A stretch of 49,711 nucleotides of DNA from contig CACCJO010000004.1 in NCBI GenBank assembly GCA_902546375.1, positions 1 through 49,711 of the forward strand, given 5' to 3'. The stretch is from an uncultured Pelagibacteraceae bacterium. Lineage in GTDB: Bacteria; Pseudomonadota; Alphaproteobacteria; Pelagibacterales; Pelagibacteraceae. Both the position numbers and the translations under genes were made by a program. The number at the start of each line of letters is the position of its first letter. Position 1 is the first letter of the stretch. The notes beneath the pieces are model-generated. The model had not been told where the DNA came from and did not search any database. It worked only from the letters and a program-made list of their open reading frames with translations. Shown in pieces: positions 24,189 to 32,398 of this stretch.

Positions 24189-25352
24189 ATGAAAAAGTTT
24201 AATTGGAATTATCCTACATCCATCTGGGTAGGTGAAAATAGAATTAAAGATTTAAGTTTAGCTTGTAAAAACTTAAATATTAAAAAACCTTTATTAGTGA
24301 CTGATAAAGGTCTCGGACATTCAGCTATTGTTAAAGATGCTTTGTCAAATTTAAAAAGTAATAATTTGTCCCCTGAAATATTTTATGATGTGATTGGTAA
24401 TCCAACAGGTAAAAATGTAAGTGATGGAGTAAAACATTATAAAGAAAAAAATTGTGATGGTGTGATTGCTTTTGGTGGTGGAAGTGGTCTTGATGTGGGG
24501 AAAGCAATTGCATTCATGATAGGTCAAACTTTATCATTGTGGGACTTTGAGGATGTTGGTGATAATTGGACTAAAGCTGACTCAAATAAGGTTGCTCCTA
24601 TTATAGCAGTACCCACTACAGCTGGAACAGGTTCTGAAACGGGGAGAGCATCTGTTATTTTAAATGAAGATCTAGGAGTTAAAAAAATTATATTTCATCC
24701 AAAATTTTTACCGTCCATAGTCATTTTAGATCCAGTTTTAACAAAAGATTTACCAAAAAAAATGACAGCCGCAACAGGCATGGATGCATTAGCTCATAAT
24801 CTAGAGGCATTTTGTGCCCCAGGTTATCATCCAATGGCTGATGGAATAGCTTTAGAAGGTATGAAATTAATTTTTAAATGGTTACCAGAGGCATATAAAA
24901 ATGGATCTAACCTTGAGGCCAGAATGAACATGCTTACTGCTGCAAGTATGGGTTCAACCGCATTCCAAAAAGGTCTAGGTGCAATTCATTCTTTGAGCCA
25001 TCCAGTAAATGCTCTAAATAACCTTCATCATGGTCTTTCAAACGCAATTTTCATGCCGTATGTTTTAACTTTCAACAGAGATGTGATTGAGAGTAAAGTT
25101 GCAAAGATCTCAGAATATCTTGAATTAAAAGATAAATCTTTTGACGGTTTTTTAAAATGGATTTTAGATTTAAGAGAAAAATTTGAAATACCTCATAAAT
25201 TATCAAGTGTCATAAGTGAACAAGATTTACAAATTGATCGTTTATCAAAAATGGCTTTAGAGGATCCATCAACGAATGGTAATCCAAAAAAATTGAGCAT
25301 TGAAGACATGAAAATAATGTATCAACACAGCATGTCCGGTAATTTGTTTTAA
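24189..25352 (+). CDS. Iron-containing alcohol dehydrogenase
   Basis: This 387-residue group III dehydrogenase has the NAD(P) site AFGGGSGLDVGKAIAF and the PTTAGTGSE loop. Its metal-binding residues lie in TGMDALAHNLEAF (Asp, His), GAIHSLSHP and NNLHHGLSNA. All expected ligands are present, so it should be active. The substrate could be a primary alcohol or a hydroxy-acid semialdehyde and cannot be decided here. It is in a tight run with the MBL hydrolase and a glutamine amidotransferase. Confidence 0.92.
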   Translation: MKKFNWNYPTSIWVGENRIKDLSLACKNLNIKKPLLVTDKGLGHSAIVKDALSNLKSNNLSPEIFYDVIGNPTGKNVSDGVKHYKEKNCDGVIAFGGGSGLDVGKAIAFMIGQTLSLWDFEDVGDNWTKADSNKVAPIIAVPTTAGTGSETGRASVILNEDLGVKKIIFHPKFLPSIVILDPVLTKDLPKKMTAATGMDALAHNLEAFCAPGYHPMADGIALEGMKLIFKWLPEAYKNGSNLEARMNMLTAASMGSTAFQKGLGAIHSLSHPVNALNNLHHGLSNAIFMPYVLTFNRDVIESKVAKISEYLELKDKSFDGFLKWILDLREKFEIPHKLSSVISEQDLQIDRLSKMALEDPSTNGNPKKLSIEDMKIMYQHSMSGNLF

Positions 25353-26141
25353 ATGAAAAATCTTAATATTTTAATAGTTGAAGGAAACTTAAAAGAGGAA
25401 AATCAGAATTTTTTAAAAGTAGGTATTCAAACACATACCGAGAGTTTAAAAGATAGTCTTAAAGGATTTAATAATAATTATAATTTTGATGTTATTAATC
25501 CATCCTCGGATCAAAATTTAGATGAGGTTAAAAATAAACTTCCAAAATATGATGGATTAATTTGGGGTGGAAGTAGTTTGAACATCTATAACAATACACC
25601 AGAGATAAAAAGACAAATTGAATTTATGAGAGAATGCCAAAAACAAGTTAAAAATATTTTAGCGATTTGTTGGGGAATGCAAGTTGCAGTAACTGCTGCT
25701 GGAGGAGAGGTAAAAAAAGCAGAAAAATCTCATATAGGAATAGCAAATGAGATTATAATTAATAATGAAGGATTAAATAATTCTATTTATAGGAATAAGA
25801 ATAATAATTTTAATTCTCCAGCGTTTAATTTCGATGAAGTAGTAAAATTACCAACAAACGGAATTTGTTTAGCATCAAATAAAATTAATAAAGTACAAAG
25901 TTCGTATTTCACAGTTGGAAAATCAAAAATTTACGGGTTACAGTATCATCCTGAAATTACTTATGAGAAAATGATAAGTTTAATTGAGTTTAGGAAGGAA
26001 AGATTAATTCAAACAAGAAAAGTATTTAGAGATGAGGAAGAAATTAAAAATCACATATTATTTATAAAAAAAGAAATTGCTGTGTCAAATAAGTCTCAAA
26101 GAATGATTGAGTTAAAGAATTGGATGGATATTATAAATTGA
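25353..26141 (+). CDS. Class I glutamine amidotransferase-like protein
   Basis: This 262-residue protein is related to the GMP-synthase glutaminase domain. The catalytic Cys lies in ILAICWGMQVAVTAAGG, near residue 108, and the His-Glu pair in YGLQYHPEITY. The early YDGLIWGGSSLNIY is the usual oxyanion region. There is no synthetase domain. It may hydrolyse a gamma-glutamyl compound or supply ammonia to an unknown partner. It starts at the base immediately after the alcohol dehydrogenase stop, so it is firmly in that operon. Confidence 0.87.
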   Translation: MKNLNILIVEGNLKEENQNFLKVGIQTHTESLKDSLKGFNNNYNFDVINPSSDQNLDEVKNKLPKYDGLIWGGSSLNIYNNTPEIKRQIEFMRECQKQVKNILAICWGMQVAVTAAGGEVKKAEKSHIGIANEIIINNEGLNNSIYRNKNNNFNSPAFNFDEVVKLPTNGICLASNKINKVQSSYFTVGKSKIYGLQYHPEITYEKMISLIEFRKERLIQTRKVFRDEEEIKNHILFIKKEIAVSNKSQRMIELKNWMDIIN

Positions 26142-26148
26142 TTTAAAA

Positions 26149-27261
26149 ATGCTAAGTTATATTTTACCTTTTATTATTCTAATTTTAATTGTCGTCTTTA
26201 TTCATGAATATGGTCATTATTACTTTGCTAAAAAATTTGGGGTGGGTGTTACTGATTTTTCTATAGGATTTGGTAAGGAAATTTTTGGTTGGAATGATAA
26301 ATCTGGTACAAGGTGGAAAATATGCTGGATACCTCTAGGAGGATACGTAAAATTTTTTGGAGATAGAAATGTATATTCTCAAGCGGATCATAAAGAAATT
26401 TTAGAAAAATATAGTGAAGAGGACCAAAAAAAATTATTTACTCTTAAACCTCTATATCAAAGAAGTTTAATTGTTTTTGGTGGCCCTTTAGCAAACTTTT
26501 TATTAGCTCTAGTAATTTTCTTCTCAATTTATACTTTTGTTGGTAAAGATTTTACACCAGCCGTCATCAATGAAGTTCAGAAAGATAGCCCTGCTATGGC
26601 TGGAGGATTAAAACAAAATGACGTAATTTTAGAAATAGATGGCAACAAAGTTGAAAGTATTATGGATGTCTCTAAATTCATTACTATGTCCACTGATGAA
26701 ATTATAGATTTTAAAGTGAAACGTTCATATGATGAGTTAATTTTAAAAGTAAAACCTAATATTGTTCCAGGTGAAGATAATTTAGGAAACAAACTTAACA
26801 AAAGAATAGTTGGTATAAAATTAGGTGCTTATAATAATGAGATTAATCACGTTAAATTAGGACCGGCACAAGCTATATACCATGCTGCGCATGAGGTTTA
26901 TTTTGTAGGAATTTCCTCCTTAAAATATATTGGTGCAATGATTTTTGGTAAAGCTGATACTTCTCAGCTTGGAGGACCGATAAGAATAGCAAAAATTTCA
27001 GGCCAGGTTGCAGAATTTGGTGTTTTGGCATTTATCAGCATGATGGCATATATTTCAATAAGTCTTGGTTTAGTTAATTTGTTTCCAATCCCAATGCTTG
27101 ATGGCGGACATTTAATGTTTTATGCATTTGAAAAAGTTTTAGGTCGTCCGTTATCTCAAAAAACGCAGGAAGGTTTTTTTCGAATCGGGATATTTTTATT
27201 AATATCTTTGATGTTTTTCACAACTTTTAACGACCTTAAAGACCTTGGATTGTTTAATTAA
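26149..27261 (+). CDS. rseP: Site-2 (RseP/MmpA) intramembrane zinc protease
   Basis: This is a 370-residue inner-membrane protease. The zinc site HEYGH (residues 19-23) is in the first helix. A PDZ domain covers about 125-215 (EVQKDSPAMAGGLKQNDVIL). The second active-site motif, FPIPMLDGGHL, is near 317 and contains the third ligand Asp. The length fits alphaproteobacterial MmpA. It trims membrane-bound regulators and leftover signal peptides. It is not next to dxr or bamA here, which is its common location elsewhere. Confidence 0.93.
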   Translation: MLSYILPFIILILIVVFIHEYGHYYFAKKFGVGVTDFSIGFGKEIFGWNDKSGTRWKICWIPLGGYVKFFGDRNVYSQADHKEILEKYSEEDQKKLFTLKPLYQRSLIVFGGPLANFLLALVIFFSIYTFVGKDFTPAVINEVQKDSPAMAGGLKQNDVILEIDGNKVESIMDVSKFITMSTDEIIDFKVKRSYDELILKVKPNIVPGEDNLGNKLNKRIVGIKLGAYNNEINHVKLGPAQAIYHAAHEVYFVGISSLKYIGAMIFGKADTSQLGGPIRIAKISGQVAEFGVLAFISMMAYISISLGLVNLFPIPMLDGGHLMFYAFEKVLGRPLSQKTQEGFFRIGIFLLISLMFFTTFNDLKDLGLFN

Positions 27262-27313
27262 TAATTTTTATAAAAGTTTAAAAAACTCAATAAAATCAAC
27301 ATTTTTTTAATTC

Positions 27314-27329
27314 ACACAACATGTTGTGT
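27314..27329. promoter_or_regulatory. 16-bp perfect palindrome upstream of the HU gene
   Basis: ACACAACATGTTGTGT is a perfect palindrome 88 bases before the HU start and 53 bases after the rseP stop. A TTGACA box at 27377-27382 lies downstream of it, closer to the HU gene, so the palindrome is placed as an upstream operator. It has no T-run. The rest of this 155-base gap is A/T-rich with no other clear element. Confidence 0.5.
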
Positions 27330-27416
27330 ATAACTTTTCTTAATATACTAAAAAAAGTCTTGATTTATCAATACTTTTGACAACAATGAAAATAATCTAA
27401 TAAAACCGGAGCTAAA

Positions 27417-27692
27417 ATGAACAAAAAACAACTAGTAGTCAAAATTTCTGGGGCATTAAACCTAAGTAAAGCTGATGCTGAGAGAACTTTTGATACAATT
27501 ACCAACACAATTTTAGATGCTTTAAAAGCTGACGATTCAGTAAAAATCGCTGGTTTTGGCACTTATAAAGTAGCTAAGAGAAAAGCTAGAGTTGGAAGAA
27601 ACCCAAGAACAGGAGAACAGATCCAAATTGCTGCGTCTCAAAAAGTTAAGTTTTTACCAGCAAAAGCTTTAAAAGAAGTATTCAATAAATAA
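27417..27692 (+). CDS. hup: HU-family nucleoid-associated DNA-binding protein
   Basis: This is a 91-residue histone-like protein with the family pattern MNKKQLVVKISGALNLSKAD, then VKIAGFGTYKVAKRKARVGR and the DNA-intercalating arm NPRTGEQIQIAA, ending with KFLPAKALKEVFNK. The ribosome site CCGGAG is seven bases before the ATG. Having its own promoter region and a strong terminator suggests single-gene, high-level expression, as expected for the main chromosomal packaging protein. Confidence 0.97.
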   Translation: MNKKQLVVKISGALNLSKADAERTFDTITNTILDALKADDSVKIAGFGTYKVAKRKARVGRNPRTGEQIQIAASQKVKFLPAKALKEVFNK

Positions 27693-27701
27693 GGTCTTTT
27701 T

Positions 27702-27732
27702 ACAGCCTTAACGAAACTCTCGTTAAGGCTGT
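27702..27732 (+). terminator. Terminator hairpin after the HU gene
   Basis: ACAGCCTTAACGA (27702-27714) pairs perfectly with TCGTTAAGGCTGT (27720-27732), a 13-bp stem with a 5-base loop. It begins nine bases after the HU stop and is followed by only a short T-rich tail (TTCTATAT). It is the strongest perfect stem in the window and most likely ends the abundant HU message. Confidence 0.85.
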
Positions 27733-27827
27733 TTCTATATGCAAATACTGCATACCCAATTTTCGTAATCAGCGTTAGTTATTAGCATTTAATAAAATAA
27801 AAGAGCTTCCTTTAACAGGGAGGTCGT

Positions 27828-29129
27828 ATGACTAAATTAATAAAAATAATAAGTGCGCCACTTATTAGTTTAATTTTTTTATTAAACATGAGTAGTGCTG
27901 GTATGGCAGATACAACTGTTTCTGCCGAAGTAGGGTTTATATTTAACACCCTATTATTCTTAATTTGTGGATTCCTAGTAATGTTTATGGCTGCAGGGTT
28001 CGCAATGTTAGAATCAGGTATGGTTACATCAAAAAGTGTATCCGTAATCTGTGCAAAAAATATAGGTTTATTCTCAATCGCAGGTATAATGTTCTGGCTT
28101 GTAGGCTATAACTTAGCTTATGGTATTGATCCAGGTGGGTACATTGGTAAATTTATTCCATGGGCAGATGGTAGTAAAATAGATACAGGTTATTCAGATG
28201 GTTCAGATTGGTATTTCCAGATGGTATTCTGTGCAACTACCGTTTCAATCGTATCAGGAACAATGGCTGAAAGAATTAAGTTATGGCCATTCTTTACATT
28301 CGCTGCAATTCTATCTGGAATTATATATCCAATCGTAATGGGTTGGCAGTGGGGTGGAGGCTGGTTAGCAGAAGCAGGTTTTTCTGATTTTGCTGGTTCG
28401 ACTTTAGTACACTCAACTGGTGGTGCAGCTGCTTTGGCTGGTGCAATGATAATTGGTCCAAGACTAGGAAGATTTACTAAGTCTGGAGCCCCAGCGCCGA
28501 TCAAACCTTTTGCAGCATCATCAATACCATTAGTTACAATTGGAGTATTTATTTTATGGCTAGGTTGGTTTGGATTTAATGGTGGTTCACAATTAGCATT
28601 GGGAACGGCTACGGATGCAATCGCTGTATCAAAAATATTTATTAACACATTCCTTGCTGGAGCAGGTGGTGTTATGGGTGCAGCAGCTATAACAAGATTG
28701 CATTTTGGCAAAACTGACGTAGTTCAAATGTTAAATGGATGTATCGGTGGCTTGGTTGCTGTAACTGCAGAACCATTATTACCATCGCCATTTGCTGCAA
28801 TTTTAATTGGTGCTGTAGGTGGACTAATCGTAGTGTATGGTACTAAACTATTATTCTCTTTAAAAATTGATGATGTAGTTGGTGCTATTCCTGCTCACCT
28901 ATTTGCTGGAATTTGGGGTACATTAATTGTACCTGCAACAAATTCTGGTGCAAATTTTAGCACTCAGTTAATTGGTGTATTATCAGTAAACATATTTGTT
29001 TTTGTGGTTGCATATATTGCATTTAGCCTCATCAAAGCAACTATTGGTTTAAGATTAAGTAAAGAAGCTGAAACCAAAGGTACTGATGTCACTGAAACTG
29101 GTGTAATTGCATACGCAATTCGTGACTAG
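27828..29129 (+). CDS. amtB: Ammonium transporter AmtB
   Basis: This 433-residue ammonium channel has a cleavable signal-like start (to about residue 27), then 11 membrane helices. Family marks are AAGFAMLESGMV, the twin His in LVHSTGGAAALAGA and PAHLFAGIWGT, and WFGFNGGSQLA. The C-terminus retains a charged tail of about 25 residues. A ribosome site GGGAGGT precedes the ATG and could weakly pair with CTTCC at 27806-27810. No NtrC or sigma-54 site is seen, and no glnK neighbour is present, so P-II control is not evident here. Confidence 0.97.
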   Translation: MTKLIKIISAPLISLIFLLNMSSAGMADTTVSAEVGFIFNTLLFLICGFLVMFMAAGFAMLESGMVTSKSVSVICAKNIGLFSIAGIMFWLVGYNLAYGIDPGGYIGKFIPWADGSKIDTGYSDGSDWYFQMVFCATTVSIVSGTMAERIKLWPFFTFAAILSGIIYPIVMGWQWGGGWLAEAGFSDFAGSTLVHSTGGAAALAGAMIIGPRLGRFTKSGAPAPIKPFAASSIPLVTIGVFILWLGWFGFNGGSQLALGTATDAIAVSKIFINTFLAGAGGVMGAAAITRLHFGKTDVVQMLNGCIGGLVAVTAEPLLPSPFAAILIGAVGGLIVVYGTKLLFSLKIDDVVGAIPAHLFAGIWGTLIVPATNSGANFSTQLIGVLSVNIFVFVVAYIAFSLIKATIGLRLSKEAETKGTDVTETGVIAYAIRD

Positions 29130-29141
29130 TTGTTAACAACA

Positions 29142-29196
29142 TGGGGATCCTTCGCTCTCTGTATATTCTCAGCGAATACTCATAGAAGGATCCTCA
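29142..29196 (+). other. Long hairpin after amtB with competing inner pairing
   Basis: GGATCCTTC (29145-29153) pairs with GAAGGATCC (29185-29193), extendable to 12 bp, around a 31-base loop. TTCGCT (29151-29156) can instead pair with AGCGAA (29171-29176), which competes for the TTC of the outer arm. Two small palindromes flank the region (TTGTTAACAA at 29130 and TTAGTTAACTAA at 29210). It may be a processing or stability element of the amtB message, or a small RNA. Confidence 0.55.
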
Positions 29197-29219
29197 AACT
29201 CTCTCTTAGTTAGTTAACT

Positions 29220-29247
29220 AATAAGCCCCTCCCTCAAGGGGCTTATT
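29220..29247. terminator. Intrinsic terminator shared by convergent genes
   Basis: AATAAGCCCCT (29220-29230) pairs with AGGGGCTTATT (29237-29247), 11 bp around a CCCTCA loop, followed on the plus strand by TATTTTG. It ends transcription from amtB. The stop codon of the convergent minus-strand gene lies within the stem, so it may also act on that strand. Confidence 0.85.
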
Positions 29248-30211
29248 TATTTTGATCCCACAAATTTTTGTAATCAATAAAAGGTGACAAACCATAACTT
29301 GAATTAACATTAGTTAAATGGACGGATAAACTTTTTAAAGGAGATATACAAAACTCATTTTTATAGATCTCATTAATATATTTTTCAAAAGGGTCATGGC
29401 GATCTTCACAATTTTTTGTAAAATTTTCCCAATATAAGTCTAATAATTTTTTGCTTGTCAAAAAAGTACATAAAGTCTTAGCAATTGTTCTCCAGTGCCT
29501 TTTATTTCCTATAAGGATATTAGTTTTTTCATTATTCATGTACAGATATGGATAATCTGCAGGGCACATAAAAATATCTTTACCTACTTGAGACGACACT
29601 CTTTCATATGTAGCAATCATCTCTTCCAACATAGTTTCAAAATGAAGATAATCATCTTCAACAAAAAAAATTAGATCTTCACCAATCTCTTTTCCAATCT
29701 CAAAACACTGAAATAAACTTGCTAAATTAGAGAAGGTTTGTTGTGTTTTTTGTTTTTTAATCTTGGCTTCAAATTTTTTTATGTCCAGAGAAATAATTTC
29801 TCCATTTACATCTTTTATTATTTCTTTGATTTTATCTAAATTTTCAATTTTTGAAGAGTCATCTAGAATTATTGTTTTAATTTTTAAATCCAAGTATTTA
29901 CTTTGACAATAATTAATAGAGTTTATTAATGATTTTATTGATCGAATTGAATATTCGATTTTTGGTTGTTCGAATAATCTTCTTTTATTTTGATCCCAAA
30001 CTTCAATTTCTGTATTAACTCTAATAACTATAAGTATTGATTTAACTTTTCTGGTAATTTTTACCTCTCCTAATGGAAGGATTATTGATTTTTTATTTAT
30101 AATTGAAAGATCCTCATTCAACTCTTTATTTAATGTAGGAGAAGTAAATTCGTTTTGATCTATAATTTCAAAGCCAAAAAATTTACAAATTTTAATGAAA
30201 AACTTTTTCAT
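29243..30211 (-). CDS. Glycosyltransferase-like protein
   Basis: This is a 322-residue soluble protein with no signal peptide. The middle region has a GT-A-like pattern: KIKTIILDDSS near residue 112, a Lys-rich stretch, and FVEDDYLHFETMLEEMI near 187, with the acidic FVEDD in the place of a DXD metal motif. The C-terminal half contains CPADYPYLYMN and HWRTIAKTLCTFLTSKKLL. These suggest a nucleotide-sugar transferase, but the match is weak and the acceptor is unknown. It stands alone between convergent amtB and a divergent rhodanese gene. Confidence 0.55.
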   Translation of the reverse strand: MKKFFIKICKFFGFEIIDQNEFTSPTLNKELNEDLSIINKKSIILPLGEVKITRKVKSILIVIRVNTEIEVWDQNKRRLFEQPKIEYSIRSIKSLINSINYCQSKYLDLKIKTIILDDSSKIENLDKIKEIIKDVNGEIISLDIKKFEAKIKKQKTQQTFSNLASLFQCFEIGKEIGEDLIFFVEDDYLHFETMLEEMIATYERVSSQVGKDIFMCPADYPYLYMNNEKTNILIGNKRHWRTIAKTLCTFLTSKKLLDLYWENFTKNCEDRHDPFEKYINEIYKNEFCISPLKSLSVHLTNVNSSYGLSPFIDYKNLWDQNK

Positions 30212-30246
30212 ATGTTTTTATTTATGATATAAATATCTACAATATA

Positions 30247-30630
30247 ATGGCAATTAAATCATCCCAAACTCTTGTGACAGAAGCTTTAAAAGAGATTAAA
30301 ACTATATCTACCGAAGAAGCTTTTGAAAAATTTAATAAAAATGAATGTAACCTGATTGATATCAGAGATGTAAGAGAGTTAGAAAGAGAGGGAAGAATAG
30401 AAAATTCAAATCATATTCCAAGAGGAATGTTAGAGTTTTGGCTTGATCCAGAGAGCTCATATTTTAAGCAAGGTAAACTTGATTTAAATAAAGAAATGGT
30501 TTTATTTTGCGCAGGTGGAATGAGGTCAGCTCTTGCAGCAAAATCTTTAAAAGATATGGGATTTAAAAATGTTTCACATATTGATGGTGGTTTTGGCGCG
30601 TTAAAACAAAGTAAATTTAAAATCACTTAA
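30247..30630 (+). CDS. Single-domain rhodanese
   Basis: This 127-residue cytoplasmic protein has the rhodanese fold: CNLIDIRDVRELEREGRI in the first half and the active loop LFCAGGMRSALAAKSL with catalytic Cys near 91. The LIDIR...E motif and the one-domain length fit GlpE/YgaP-like sulfur transferases. It could hand sulfane sulfur to or from the persulfide-dioxygenase-like enzyme at 8.7 kb, but they are far apart. Its stop interlocks with the stop of the next gene in TTAA. Confidence 0.88.
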   Translation: MAIKSSQTLVTEALKEIKTISTEEAFEKFNKNECNLIDIRDVRELEREGRIENSNHIPRGMLEFWLDPESSYFKQGKLDLNKEMVLFCAGGMRSALAAKSLKDMGFKNVSHIDGGFGALKQSKFKIT

Positions 30631-31205
30631 TTATTTAATTCATCTAAAGCAAATTCAAGTCTATCTTGTCCCCAAAATAGATTATTATTTATAACAAAAG
30701 TTGGAGCACCGAAGACATCATTTTGAAAAGCAATATTTGTCAAATTTTTTAATTCATTTTTAATTTTTTGATCTTCAATACCTTTTTTGAAATCATCAGG
30801 CTTTATCTCACATTTTGACAGTATATTTTTTATATTTTCTTCTTTTGAAATATCTTCATTATTTTTCCAATAAGCATCAAAACATAGATCAAAATATTTG
30901 TCTTTTTTATCGTTATTAACAAAAAGATAGCCTCTCATTAGATATAATGAATTAATTGGAAATTTATCATTCCACACAAAGTCAATTTTATTTTTCTTAG
31001 CAATTAAATTGCAATCATTTTTCATATTTTTCATTTTTCTCTCATTAAACGCAGGGGCAGTAATCCCTCCTAAATTATGAAGTCCACCAAGTAGAATTGC
31101 TTTATAATTAAATTTATTCCTATCATTAGAACTGATAATTTTTTTATGAGCTAAAAATGAATAAGGACTAATGAAATCAAAATAAAAATCGATTTTTTTA
31201 GTCAT
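30627..31205 (-). CDS. DsbA-fold 2-hydroxychromene-2-carboxylate isomerase-like protein
   Basis: This is a 192-residue protein of the DsbA/kappa-GST fold. It begins KKIDFYFDFISPYSFLAHKK (the HCCA isomerase signature, with Ser in place of the Cys-x-x-Cys) and ends with FGAPTFVINNNLFWGQDRLE, the usual cis-Pro and substrate region. Family members isomerise aromatic or use glutathione-bound substrates. A naphthalene pathway is not expected here, so a different glutathione-linked reaction is likely. It overlaps the upstream membrane protein gene by 8 bases. Confidence 0.87.
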   Translation of the reverse strand: MTKKIDFYFDFISPYSFLAHKKIISSNDRNKFNYKAILLGGLHNLGGITAPAFNERKMKNMKNDCNLIAKKNKIDFVWNDKFPINSLYLMRGYLFVNNDKKDKYFDLCFDAYWKNNEDISKEENIKNILSKCEIKPDDFKKGIEDQKIKNELKNLTNIAFQNDVFGAPTFVINNNLFWGQDRLEFALDELNN

Positions 31206-31671
31206 ATAAACTTATATTTTTGGCGTAAAAAATTCTAATTAACCAATAAACTAACAATCCGAGAGGTCCAATTAAATATAAAATGATAAGCGGTATCGAT
31301 AATAAAAATTTACTTATCATAAATTTTTGTGAGTCTTTTACAATCCAACCCCCAGTAAATAAATTGATGGATATAAAATGTATCCAGAACATCATAAGAA
31401 AATTTTTGTTAGAAAATAAATCTTTTGTGTCATCAATCCCCATATAAAGGCTAAAGTTACCATCAAAATCGTATGAACTTAGATAAGATTTGTACAATAA
31501 AAAAATATATGCACCACTCAATATAATGAATGGAAATATTGAAGTTACGAAATACCTACAGAGGCTGGACGTTGGAAAAAAAATTAAAATCAACCAAAAT
31601 GGAAGAACACCTAAATTCACCCAATAGTAGAGCATATCTATTGTAAAATAGGTATAAATTTGTTCGATCAT
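31198..31671 (-). CDS. ABA4-like (DUF4281) membrane protein
   Basis: This 157-residue membrane protein has four hydrophobic segments. WIHFISINLFTGGWIVKDS and the final GPLGLLVYWLIRI match the pattern of the ABA4-like/DUF4281 family, known in plants for neoxanthin formation and found in various bacteria with unknown roles. It overlaps the DsbA-fold gene by 8 bases, so the two form an operon. Proteorhodopsin or carotenoid genes are not in this window, so a carotenoid role is not supported. Confidence 0.65.
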   Translation of the reverse strand: MIEQIYTYFTIDMLYYWVNLGVLPFWLILIFFPTSSLCRYFVTSIFPFIILSGAYIFLLYKSYLSSYDFDGNFSLYMGIDDTKDLFSNKNFLMMFWIHFISINLFTGGWIVKDSQKFMISKFLLSIPLIILYLIGPLGLLVYWLIRIFYAKNISLYD

Positions 31672-31699
31672 TTTAAAATATATTATATTAAATCTTTCT

Positions 31700-32263
31700 A
31701 TGATTCCTATAAGAAATAAAAAAAAAACTCTTAAAGTAACTGTCGAGGAGATGAGAAATTTTGCATTTTCTTATGTGGAAAAATATGCTCCATCAAAACA
31801 ACAGCTTAAAACTTACTTACTAAAAAAATACTTAAAAACTTCAGTGCCAAATGTAAAAAAACAAGATGTTACTAATTTGATTGATATTGTTCTTTCAGAC
31901 TTAGAAAAAAATAAGTTTATTAACGATAAATTTTATTCAGTGAGCAAAGCTAAAAGTATGATTCAAAGAGGTAATTCAATCAATAAAATCAGAAATTACT
32001 TAATAGGTAAAGGTATTAATAGTGAATATATTAAAGAAACTGTAAACAAAATTCACGATGATAATTCAGATCAAGATTTTTTTTCTGCAATTAAATTATG
32101 TAAAAAAAAAAGAATAGGTCCTGCAAGAATAGAAGATAACAGATCTTTATTTTATAAAAAAGATATATCCCTATTAGCAAGAAATGGCTTTGATTTTGAA
32201 ACCTCAAAAAAAGTAATGGAAATTGCAAAAGATGATTTTATAAAAATAATAAAACTACTTTAA
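31700..32263 (+). CDS. recX: Regulatory protein RecX
   Basis: This 187-residue helical protein with three-helix RecX repeats, such as KFINDKFYSVSKAKSMIQRG and NSINKIRNYLIGKGINSEYI, dampens RecA filament growth and activity. recA is not adjacent, unlike in many bacteria. The protein is very basic. The gene is divergent from the ABA4-like gene by 28 bases, and its last 9 bases overlap the convergent small membrane gene. Confidence 0.85.
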   Translation: MIPIRNKKKTLKVTVEEMRNFAFSYVEKYAPSKQQLKTYLLKKYLKTSVPNVKKQDVTNLIDIVLSDLEKNKFINDKFYSVSKAKSMIQRGNSINKIRNYLIGKGINSEYIKETVNKIHDDNSDQDFFSAIKLCKKKRIGPARIEDNRSLFYKKDISLLARNGFDFETSKKVMEIAKDDFIKIIKLL

Positions 32264-32398
32264 CTTATTTTTTTTATTTTCTTTTACTAAAAAATCAATT
32301 TTATTTTTTATATAATTTTTTACAAAGACAAAAACGAGTAAACCAAAAATTGAAACTGAAATAATTATAATCAAAATAATTCTTAGTTGTTCATCCAT
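32255..32398 (-). CDS. Small single-helix membrane protein (47 aa)
   Basis: This ORF has its ATG at 32398, overlapping the cysQ stop by one base (TAATG), which predicts translational coupling. The product has one N-terminal helix (IILIIIISVSIFGLLVFVFV) followed by a basic tail ending KENKKNKLK. It overlaps the 3' end of recX by 9 bases. Codon use is typical. No family is recognised. Small single-pass proteins like this may be membrane assembly or regulatory partners, which is speculation here. Confidence 0.6.
   Translation of the reverse strand: MDEQLRIILIIIISVSIFGLLVFVFVKNYIKNKIDFLVKENKKNKLK

Noticed and set aside
27806-27822. Hairpin hiding the amtB ribosome site
   Set aside because: Only five pairs, one of them G-U. 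Too weak to claim regulation.
27733-27827. NtrC or sigma-54 promoter ahead of amtB
   Set aside because: No TGGCAC-N5-TTGC pattern and no NtrC dyad. GCAAATACTGC near 27740 is only a loose resemblance.
28190-28711. 173-codon open frame antisense to amtB
   Set aside because: Ala/Pro-rich, without domain pattern or ribosome site, and lying wholly on a conserved transporter gene. It is the mirror of a GC-biased codon pattern.
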